The notes beneath the pieces are model-generated. The model did not search any database. It saw only the letters and a list, made by a program, of their open reading frames with translations, and was not told the DNA's origin. A stretch of DNA of 64,000 nucleotides from Modestobacter roseus (lineage in GTDB: Bacteria > Actinomycetota > Actinomycetes > Mycobacteriales > Geodermatophilaceae), in assembly GCF_007994135.1 (NCBI RefSeq), contig NZ_VLKF01000001.1:1-64000 (forward strand), written 5' to 3'. This document shows, piece by piece, positions 1 to 7,011 of the stretch (position 1 is the first letter of the stretch; each line of letters starts with the position of its first letter). The position numbers were made by a program, and so were the translations under genes.

Positions 1-1031
1 CCCCGGCGGTCGCGTGCTCGACGGTGACCTTCAGCCCCTGGGACGCCACCTGGTCCCAGGCGTAGACCTCGTCCAGGGTGCGCACCTTCCCCGCCGGCAC
101 GCCCGCGGCGTCCAGCCGGGCCAGCAGCTCGGGCGCGGGATCTCGGCGAACGCGCCCTCCAGCAGCTCGATCACCTGCGCGCGGTGCTCGACCGCTCACC
201 GTTCGTGGCCATGCGCGGCGCTGCGGGGTCCAGCCCGAACTCGTTGCACAGCCGGCGCCACAGGCCCTCGCTGCCGCAGGACAGCTGCACGCTGCCCCGG
301 CGCAGCGGAAGAGGCCGTACGGGGCGATCGAGGGGTGGTGGTTGCCCTGGGCGCGGGGCACCGGCCGGCCACCGTGTGCGCCGTGCCCTGGAAGGCGTGC
401 ACCCCGACGACCGAGGCGAGCAGCGAGGTGCGCACCACCTGGCCGCGGCCGGTGCGCCTCCCGCTCGTACAGCGCGGCGAGCACGCCGTAGGCGCCGTAC
501 ATGCCGGCCAGCAGGTCACCGATCGGCACGCCCACCTTCTGCGGGTCGTCCGGGCCGCGCCGGTCAGCGACATCAGCCCGGCCTCGCCCTGGGCGATCTG
601 GTCGTAGCCGGCCCGCTGCCCCTCCGGGCCGTCGTGCCCGAAGCCGCTGATCGACAGCTGCACCAGCCGCGGGTTCAGCTCGGCGAGCACGTCGGTGCCG
701 AAGCCGAGGCGGGCCAGCGTGCCGGGCCGGAAGTTCTCCAGCAGCACGTCGGCGCGGCGCAGCAGCTCGGTGAGCACCGCCTTGTCCGCGTCGTCCTTGA
801 GGTCGAGGGCGATCGACTCCTTGTTCCGGTTCGCGGAGAAGAAGTAGGTGGACTCCGCCCTTGGGCCGTCTCCACGAACGGCGGCCCCCAGCCGCGGCTG
901 TCGTCCCCGCTGCCGGGGTTCTCCACCTTGATCACCCGGGCGCCCAGGTCGCCGAGCATCATCCCGGCGTGCGGCCCGGCCAGCGCCCGGGTCAGGTCGA
1001 CGACGAGGACGCCGTCCAGTGCTCCGCTCAC
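1..1031 (-). pseudogene. CaiB/BaiF (family III) CoA-transferase, partial and frame-disrupted
   Basis: Family III CoA-transferases move CoA between organic acids. The N-terminus reads [20 protein letters not shown] then [20 protein letters not shown], the typical opening of the family. After about residue 58 the frame changes (near 865), continues as [20 protein letters not shown] and a GYDQIAQGEAGLMSLTG block, and changes again near 545, 460 and 345. The C-terminus lies beyond the left edge. The GTG start at 1031 has a GAGAGG ribosome site upstream and lies 24 bases after the stop of the carrier gene, so the two probably form one transcript and may handle the same dicarboxylate (inference). 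The frame changes resemble those in the next two genes and probably reflect sequence error, not true decay. Confidence 0.75.
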
Positions 1032-1054
1032 GGTCGTTCCTCTCTCAGGGTGGT

Positions 1055-2417
1055 TCACAGCCAGCCCGGCACGACGAAGACCAGCCACGCCAGCAGCGGC
1101 CCGGCGACGACGACGATCCCCGAGTAGCCCAGCATCTGCTTGTAGAACCGGTCGCGGTCGACGTCCTGCGCGTTGGCCAGCACGAGCGCGCCGTTGGTGG
1201 AGAACGGGCTGACGTCGACGATGGTCGAGGCCACCCGACAGGGCGACCACCACGCCGACGGCGCCGATCTGCCCGCTCATCAGGAACGGCACGGCCAGGG
1301 CGATCGCCACCCCGATGATCGCGGTGGAGGACGCGAACGCCGAGACCACGCCGCCGATGTAGGCCAGCAGCAGCGCGACCAGCAGCGGGCTGCCCAGACC
1401 GGTCACGGCCTCCCGACGTAGTCGATGGTGCCGGCCTCCTGCAGCACGAAGACGAAGGTCAGCACGCCGCCGATGAGCAGCACCGTCGACCAGCTGATCT
1501 GGGAGACCGCGCCCTTGTGCCGGGCGGCGGAGAACAGCGCCAGCACGGTGGCGATGGTGATGGACACGAAGCCGATGTCCAGGTCGAAGGCCAGCGCGAG
1601 GACGGCGAGGGTGACCAGCCCGATCAGGGTGAGCACCTGCTCGGGCGTGACCCGGGGTCGTGGCGTGGCGGTGTCCACCGTGCTCGTGGCCACCCCGCCC
1701 GGGCTCGCGGTGTCCGGGCCGACGCCCGGCCCGGTCGCGGCACCGTGGCCGCTGACCTCGACGTCGTCCGGGTGTCGTCGGCTGCGACACCCCGGCCCGC
1801 GTCGGTGACCCGCCGGCCGATCAGGCCGCGGCCGCCCAGCACGAGAACAGCACCAGCGCGATCGCGATGTTGAAGAACAGGCTGCCCAGGAAGACGGTGA
1901 GCGGGCTGCTCGGCAGGTCGTTCTGCTCGACGACGCCGTTGACGGTCACCCCGTAGACGCTGATCGGGGAGAAGCCGCCACCCTGGGCGCCGTGCACGAC
2001 CATCATGCCCATCAGCAGCGGGTTGATCCCGTAGCGGGAGGCGAAGCCCAGCGCGATCGGGGCGATGATCGCGACCGCGGCGGGGGAGAGCGCGCCGATC
2101 GCGGTGAGCACCGCGGGTGACGGCGAACATCACCCACGGGATCAGTGCGATGTACCGCCGACCAGGCGCACGGCACCGCGGACCAGCAGGTCGACGGTGC
2201 CGTTGTTCTGCGCGATGGCGAACAGGTAGGTGACGCCGATCAGGGTCAGCACCAGCTCGGGGGGAAGCCGGCGACGATGTCGTCGGTGCTCATCCCCACC
2301 GCCAGGGTGCCGACCAGGAAGGCGGCCACGAAGGCCAGCGCGCCCATGTTGATGGGCAGCACGGTGGCGATCGCGAAGATCACCCAGCGCGATGATCGAG
2401 ATGATCTCGGGTGACAC
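1055..2417 (-). pseudogene. MatC-like dicarboxylate (malonate?) carrier, SLC13/citrate-transporter type, frame-disrupted
   Basis: The pieces assemble into a polytopic carrier: N-terminus SPEIISIIAL, then WVIFAIATVLPINMGALAFV, PELVLTLIGVTYLFAIAQNN, and FASRYGINPLLMGMMVVHGA followed by QGGGFSPISVYGV. This is the MatC_N pattern known from rhizobial malonate carriers. The second half includes [20 protein letters not shown] and a C-terminus [11 protein letters not shown] with stop at 1055-1057. At least five frame changes are needed (near 2385, 2265, 2120, 1820 and 1410-1230). The GTG start at 2417 has GGAGG four bases upstream. Substrate is inferred only from the domain and the adjacent CoA-transferase; malonate, succinate or another dicarboxylate are all possible. 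Confidence 0.7.
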
Positions 2418-2603
2418 GTGACCTCCAGGACGTCGTCTCGCCGGTCGGACGCCCGGAGACGGAGGTCACCTTCTCTCACGTCGTTGGGTCCTGCACCTCC
2501 GGGAAAGGACGGCGGTGCCCGGTGCGGGTGTGCGCGGCGTCGCCTGCTGCTTCACCACCTCGGGGAGTCGACCACCCGCGCGGGGCTGGCTAGGGTGGCC
2601 CGC
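2418..2603. promoter_or_regulatory. Divergent intergenic region, carrier gene / galU
   Basis: This 186-base space separates two divergently oriented genes and must hold promoters for both. It contains TTCTCTCACGTCGTTGGG-type sequence near 2471 and no hairpin or clear -35/-10 pair that I can defend. Sequence quality here is doubtful because both flanking genes carry frame errors. Confidence 0.3.
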
Positions 2604-3542
2604 ATGCCGAGCCAGCCTGCCGAGCGCCCGACCACGACGAAGGCCGTCATCCCGGTCGCCGGGATGGGGACCCGGTTCCTGCCCGCGACCAAGTCGGTGC
2701 CCAAGGAACTGCTCCCGGTCGTCGACCGCCCGGCGGTCCAGTACATCGTCGAGGAGGCGGCCCCGCGCCGGCCTGGGCCAGGTGCTCATGGTCACCGGCC
2801 GCAACAAGGGCGCCATCGAGGACCACTTCGACCGCACCCCGGAGCTGGAGACGGCGCTGGAGGCCAAGGGCGACCAGGGCCGGCTCGACGCCGTCGCCGA
2901 GTCCACCGACGTCGCCCAGGTGTTCTTCGTCCGGCAGGGCGAGGCCCTGGCCTGGGGCACGCCGTCCTGCAGGCCGACGGTTTCGTCGGGGGACGAGCCG
3001 TTCGCCGTGCTCCTGGGTGGACGACATCATCGACGCCCGCGACCACCTGCTGGAGCAGATGATCGCCGTCCAGGCCGAGCACGGCGGTGCGGTGATCGCG
3101 CTGCTCGACGTCGGCGCGGACAACATCTCCAAGTACGGCGCGGTCGCCGTCGAGACGCGCACGTCTCCGGCGACGCCGCCGGCGACCCGGTCTTCCGGTG
3201 ACCGGCATGGTGGAGAAGCCCCCGGCCGACGAGGCCCCAGCTCGCTGGCGATCATCGGCCGCTACGTCCTCCCGCCGGAGGTCTTCCCGGCCATCCGCGA
3301 CACCCCGCCCGGCCGCGGCGGGGAGATCCAGCTGACCGACGCGCTGCTCAAGCTGGTCGACGACGGCGTGCCGGTGCACGGCGTGGTCTTCTCCGGCCGC
3401 CGCTACGACACCGGTGACAAGCTCGACTACCTGAAGGCCGTGGTCCGGCTCGCCTCGAGCGCGAGGACCTCGGCCCCGCGTTCGGCCCTGGCTGCGTGAG
3501 TTCGTCGCCGACCTGCCCGCCGAGGGCGCGTCGCCCGCCTGA
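2604..3542 (+). pseudogene. galU: UTP-glucose-1-phosphate uridylyltransferase GalU, frame-disrupted
   Basis: GalU makes UDP-glucose from UTP and glucose-1-phosphate, a precursor for cell-wall and exopolysaccharide sugars. The start is ATG 2604, giving [20 protein letters not shown] and [20 protein letters not shown], the nucleotide-binding signature. The family sequence then jumps frame at a C run at 2761, G/C runs at about 2955, 2990 and 3019, then about 3196 and 3236, and near 3452 and 3487. Recognisable blocks are [40 protein letters not shown] and IIGRYVLPPEVFPAIRDTPP. The restored C-terminus is LREFVADLPAEGASPA with stop at 3540-3542. Because GalU is normally essential to envelope sugar supply and every change is one base in a homopolymer, the breaks are probably base-call errors. 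Synteny with Rv0993 supports the call. Confidence 0.9.
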
Positions 3543-3752
3543 CCGGACCCTCCAGGGGGGCACCATCGGGGGCCAGGTCCGTCGAACGGCGGCCCGGCCG
3601 GGCACCCCGGCCGGCGGAGATGACCGACGACGGTCGGACGACGGTGGTGGGGATGAGCGAGGACGACACCCGGGCTGGCTGGCCACCGGGACCCGGGAAG
3701 CGAGCGGGACCGACCCGGCGGTGGTGGGCGTGCCCACCCCGCGGGACACCAG

Positions 3753-5141
3753 TTGATCGACCCCGGCAGCGGTCCGCGACCGCTGGGCCGGGACACCGTG
3801 CAGGTCGACCGGTCGGCGTTCGCCTCCGACCGGGTGCCCTCCCCGGCGGTCGCCACCGGCGATCGCACCCCCGACCCGCAGGCCGACACCGGCTCGGTGG
3901 ACGTCTCCGGGGTGCGGCTGCGCACCGTGGAGCACCACCTGGACGTCGTCCTCGGTGCCGTGCCGCAGCCCGACCCGATCGAGCTGGCCGTGCTCGACGC
4001 CCAGGGGCTGCTCTGCGCCGAGCTGGTGACCAGCGAACTGGCGCTGCCGGCGTTCGACCAGGCCGGCCTCGACGGGTACGCCGTGCGGTCGGTGGACGTC
4101 ACCGCCGCCACCGTGGAGGAGCCGGTCGACCTCGCCGTCGTCGGGGACACCGAGGCCGGGTCGACCGGCGCGCCGGGGATCTCCGCCGGGCTCGCGGTGC
4201 GGGTCGCGGTGGGGGCCATGCTCCCCGCCGGGGCCGACGTCGTCGTCCCCGCCGCCTGGACCGACCAGGGCGTCGCCCGGGTGCGGGTCTTCGCCGCCCT
4301 GGCGCCGGGCAGCTACGTGCGCCGGGTCGGCGACGACGTCGCCCCCGGCGACGTCGCGGTCCAGGTCGGCACCCCGATCGGCCCCGCGCAGATCAGCCTG
4401 CTCGCCGCCGTCGGGCGGGAGCGGGTCGCGGTGCGGCCGCGCCCCCGGATCTCCGTGCTCTCCGCCGGTGACGAGCTGGTCGACGTGGGCACCCCGCCGG
4501 CGCCGGGCCGGGTCGTCGACGTCAACAGCTACGCCCTGGCCGCCGCGGCCCGCGACGCCGGCGCCGAGGCCTACCGGGCCGGCATCCTGCCGCCGGACCG
4601 GCGCCGGATGGTGGAGCTGATCGAGGGGCAGACCCTGCGCAGCGACGTCGTGCTGATCGCCGGCACCTTCGCCAACGCCGGCCCCGACCTGCTGCAGGAG
4701 GCGCTGGACGAGCTCGGTGGGCTCACCTTCACCCAGGTCGCGATGCACCCGGGCCCGGTGCACGCCTTCGGCAAGCTCGGCCCCAACCAGGTCCCGGTGA
4801 TCTGCGTGCCGGGGGAGCCGGTGGCCGCGCTGGTCGCCTTCGAGGTGTTCGTGCGCCCGGCGATCCGGCTGATGCTGGGCAAGCGGCAGCTGTTCCGCCG
4901 CACCGTGCAGGCCGTGTCGGCGCAGCAGCTGCTCTCCCCGCTGGGCTACCGCCAGTACCTGCACGGCCAGGTGATGCGCCACCCCGACGGCGGGTACGTG
5001 GTCGAGCCGATCGGCGACGGCGACCAGGCGATGCTCGCCCGGATGGCCAAGGCCAACTGCCTGATCGTCGTCGACGAGGACGTCACCGAGGTCGCGGCCG
5101 GCGGGCTGGTCACCGTCATGCCCATGCTGCTGGGCGGCTGA
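3753..5141 (+). CDS. glp: Gephyrin-like molybdotransferase Glp (MoeA family)
   Basis: The protein has the MoeA fold: linker/domain I from about residue 55 (RTVEHHLDVVLGAV), FDQAGLDGYAVRSVDV, the MoCF-binding domain from about 230 (ISVLSAGDELVDVGTPP), and a C-terminal domain IV (RRTVQAVSAQQL). MoeA enzymes insert molybdate into molybdopterin. Here the usual GG-x-S-x-G-x-x-D segment is AGTFANAGPD and the proline-rich loop is VPGEPVAAL, so catalysis is doubtful. This is the paralogue next to galU and sepX which in corynebacteria (Glp) binds FtsZ through the membrane receptor Glpr/SepX. The role in division is established for relatives and inferred here. The TTG at 3753 gives 462 aa, but the first ~50 residues look like non-family sequence. 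GTG 3798, 3897 or 3912 are likelier starts, the last two fitting family alignments best. Confidence 0.8.
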   Translation: MIDPGSGPRPLGRDTVQVDRSAFASDRVPSPAVATGDRTPDPQADTGSVDVSGVRLRTVEHHLDVVLGAVPQPDPIELAVLDAQGLLCAELVTSELALPAFDQAGLDGYAVRSVDVTAATVEEPVDLAVVGDTEAGSTGAPGISAGLAVRVAVGAMLPAGADVVVPAAWTDQGVARVRVFAALAPGSYVRRVGDDVAPGDVAVQVGTPIGPAQISLLAAVGRERVAVRPRPRISVLSAGDELVDVGTPPAPGRVVDVNSYALAAAARDAGAEAYRAGILPPDRRRMVELIEGQTLRSDVVLIAGTFANAGPDLLQEALDELGGLTFTQVAMHPGPVHAFGKLGPNQVPVICVPGEPVAALVAFEVFVRPAIRLMLGKRQLFRRTVQAVSAQQLLSPLGYRQYLHGQVMRHPDGGYVVEPIGDGDQAMLARMAKANCLIVVDEDVTEVAAGGLVTVMPMLLGG

Positions 5142-5142
5142 G

Positions 5143-5760
5143 CTGGACGCGTCCCCGCACCCGGGGTGGCCGGCCCGGCTGGCGTGGGGTGCCGTCGAGC
5201 TGCACCCCCTGCAGCGCTCCGACGCGGCCGCCTGGTCCCGGTTGCGGCTGGACAACGAGCAGTGGCTGACCCCGTGGGAGCCCACCTCCGAGCTGCCGTG
5301 GTCGCAGCGGCACACCCCGGCGGCGTACCGCGCGATGCGGCGGATCTCCGACCGGCGGGCGCGGACGGGTGGCTCGCTGCCGTTCGCCATCCGCTGGCAG
5401 GGCCGGCTGGTCGGGCAGGTGACCGTCGACAACATCGTGCGCGGCGCCCTGCGGTCGGGGCACCTGGGCTACTGGGTCGACCGCTCGGTGGCCGGGCAGG
5501 GGGTCACCTCGCTGGCGGTGGCGCTGGTCTGCGACCACGCGTTCGGCCCGGTGGGGCTCCACCGGCTGCAGGCGGACATCCGGCCGGAGAACCGGCCCAG
5601 CCGCCGGCTGGTGGAGCGGCTGGGCTTCCGCCAGGAGGGGCTGCTGCGCGGCTACCTGGACATCGACGGCGCCTGGCGGGACCACCTGGCCTACGCGCTG
5701 CTGGCCGAGGACTCACCCGGTGGGGTGTTCCACCGGTGGCGGGCCCGGGTCCCGGACTGA
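5143..5760 (+). CDS. RimJ/RimL-type GNAT N-acetyltransferase
   Basis: A GNAT acetyltransferase of the ribosomal-protein alanine acetyltransferase type, using acetyl-CoA. Visible motifs are WGAVELHPLQRSDAAAWSRL near the N-terminus, GYWVDRSVAGQGVTSLAVAL (the acetyl-CoA loop, with R-x-x-A-G-x-G in place of Q-x-x-G-x-G/A), and LQADIRPENRPSRRLVERLG, then FRQEGLLRGYLDIDG. The homologous region begins upstream of the first TTG (5242), and no ATG or GTG exists in frame. The only plausible start is CTG 5143, which overlaps the end of glp and gives 205 aa, the usual family length. The gene matches Rv0995 by position. The true substrate is unknown; RimJ activity is inferred from family only. Confidence 0.85.
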   Translation: MDASPHPGWPARLAWGAVELHPLQRSDAAAWSRLRLDNEQWLTPWEPTSELPWSQRHTPAAYRAMRRISDRRARTGGSLPFAIRWQGRLVGQVTVDNIVRGALRSGHLGYWVDRSVAGQGVTSLAVALVCDHAFGPVGLHRLQADIRPENRPSRRLVERLGFRQEGLLRGYLDIDGAWRDHLAYALLAEDSPGGVFHRWRARVPD

Positions 5761-5819
5761 GTCGACCGACGGTGATCAACTGGGTACGGGCCGTTACCGC
5801 TCCGAGACCGGGGGAGGAC

Positions 5820-5863
5820 GCCGACACGCCGGTGTGGACCGGCATCGCGCCGACACACCGGTG
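5820..5863. repeat. Pair of 15-base direct repeats upstream of sepX
   Basis: GCCGACACGCCGGTG at 5820-5834 recurs as GCCGACACACCGGTG at 5849-5863, one mismatch, spaced 29 bases start to start. The pair lies about 120 bases upstream of the SepX start. It could be a two-site operator, but nothing in the sequence identifies a regulator. Confidence 0.35.
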
Positions 5864-5984
5864 AACGTCCCCTTCATCGGCAGACCGCAGCCTTACCTTG
5901 ACTCCGCGAGTGACTGATGTGACTCGTGTGGCCCCAGGGATCGGGGTCGGATCGTGGTGCCAGGGATGGATCGGGGTGTTCGTG

Positions 5985-6698
5985 ATGGGATCAGGCGTAC
6001 TGCTGGCCGCTCTCGTCGTGTTGTGGTTCGTGGTCCTGGTGCCGATGGTGGTCACCCGGGGCGACGGCTCCAGCAGGACGGCGGCTCCCGACTCGGGGCG
6101 CACTCTCCAGCGGCGGCGGACGGTGGACCCGGTGGTCCACGCCGAGACCGAGCGGGTGTCGATCGACCGCGCCCAGCTGCGCAGCAGCGGTGAGCTGCAG
6201 GTCGACGTGCACGCGGTGCGCCGGCGCACGCTGGCCGGCCTGGTCGCGCTCGCCCTGCTGGCCCTCGTCGGCGCGGTGGCCTGGCGCAGCTGGATGTGGG
6301 CCCCGCAGGTGCTGCTCGACGTCGCCGTCGTCGGCTACCTGATGGTGACCCGCGCCGCCGCCCAGCGGGAGCGCCGTGCGGCGGCCCGCCGGGCCGCCCG
6401 CGCCGCCGCCCACCGTCCGGTGCGCCGGCCCGCGCCGCGCGCCGCCGCCCACCCGAGCGCCCGTCCCGCCCCCGGCTGGGACGACGCCCGCCCGGTCGTG
6501 CCGGTCCAGGCGCCGGCGGCGCAGCACCCGAGCGTGCCGCTGGCGCCGGTGCACCCGCTGCGCCCCGGCCGCGTCGTCGCCGCCCGGACCCCCGCGCCCG
6601 CCGGCTGGCAGCACAGCGCCGTCGTGGGCCTCGACGACGACGACATCGGCTTCGCCGACGTCGACGTCTACCAGCCGCGCCGCGTCGCCAACGGCTGA
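5985..6698 (+). CDS. sepX: SepX/GlpR-like cell-division membrane protein
   Basis: A 237-residue membrane protein. It starts MGSGVLLAALVVLWFVVLVP at ATG 5985, one N-terminal transmembrane segment (about 3-22). A polar stretch follows, then two adjacent membrane segments at about 78-118 (LAGLVALALLALVGAVAW and APQVLLDVAVVGYLMV), then an Arg/Ala/Pro-rich cytoplasmic tail. Size, topology and position directly after galU-glp-rimJ match SepX of Streptomyces (needed for stable septa) and Glpr of Corynebacterium, the membrane receptor of Glp; Mtb Rv0996 is the positional equivalent. The 224-base gap after rimJ suggests its own promoter. An upstream in-frame start at 5898 is less likely because family members begin immediately before the first membrane segment. 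Confidence 0.75.
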   Translation: MGSGVLLAALVVLWFVVLVPMVVTRGDGSSRTAAPDSGRTLQRRRTVDPVVHAETERVSIDRAQLRSSGELQVDVHAVRRRTLAGLVALALLALVGAVAWRSWMWAPQVLLDVAVVGYLMVTRAAAQRERRAAARRAARAAAHRPVRRPAPRAAAHPSARPAPGWDDARPVVPVQAPAAQHPSVPLAPVHPLRPGRVVAARTPAPAGWQHSAVVGLDDDDIGFADVDVYQPRRVANG

Positions 6699-6767
6699 GC
6701 GACCCGCCGGCGCCGCCCCCCGTGGCAGCGCCGGCGGGAGCGGCAGGTAACCTCGTTCCCGCACCAC

Positions 6768-6844
6768 GGGGCTGTGGCGCAGACCGGTAGCGCACCTCGT
6801 TCGCATCGAGGGGGTCAGGGGTTCAAATCCCCTCAGCTCCACCA
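6768..6844 (+). tRNA. tRNA-Ala (anticodon CGC)
   Basis: The cloverleaf is clear: acceptor arms GGGGCTG and CAGCTCC, anticodon stem CCTCG/CGAGG around loop TTCGCAT (anticodon CGC, reads GCG), T arm with GTTCAAAT loop, discriminator A and encoded CCA at 6842-6844. The acceptor has the G3:U70 wobble pair that is the identity element for alanyl-tRNA synthetase, which confirms the amino acid. Confidence 0.95.
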
Positions 6845-6847
6845 CCC

Positions 6848-6875
6848 AGGCCGGGTCCCGTCAGGGGCCCGGCCT
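6848..6875 (+). terminator. Hairpin after tRNA-Ala
   Basis: Arms AGGCCGGGTCCC (6848-6859) and GGGGCCCGGCCT (6864-6875) pair over 12 positions with one G-T wobble around a GTCA loop. There is no long T run, as is common for actinobacterial terminators. It begins four bases after the tRNA CCA end. Confidence 0.7.
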
Positions 6876-7011
6876 GTTGCGTTCCCCGGGACGGGCCCGC
6901 GCGCAGTGCTCCGTCAGGACCCCGACACGCTGTGTGGCGGAGGGCGGCGGGTCGTGGGGCGCGCGCTCCGGGTCGTCGGCGCTGTCCGTCGCCTCTGGTT
7001 GCCTCTGCCGG

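Noticed and set aside
6877-7011. TTG 6877 as the start of the sugar-dehydrogenase gene
   Set aside because: It lies two bases after the tRNA terminator hairpin and would put 45 unrelated residues before the signal peptide; GTG 7012 is better, though its ribosome site is weak.
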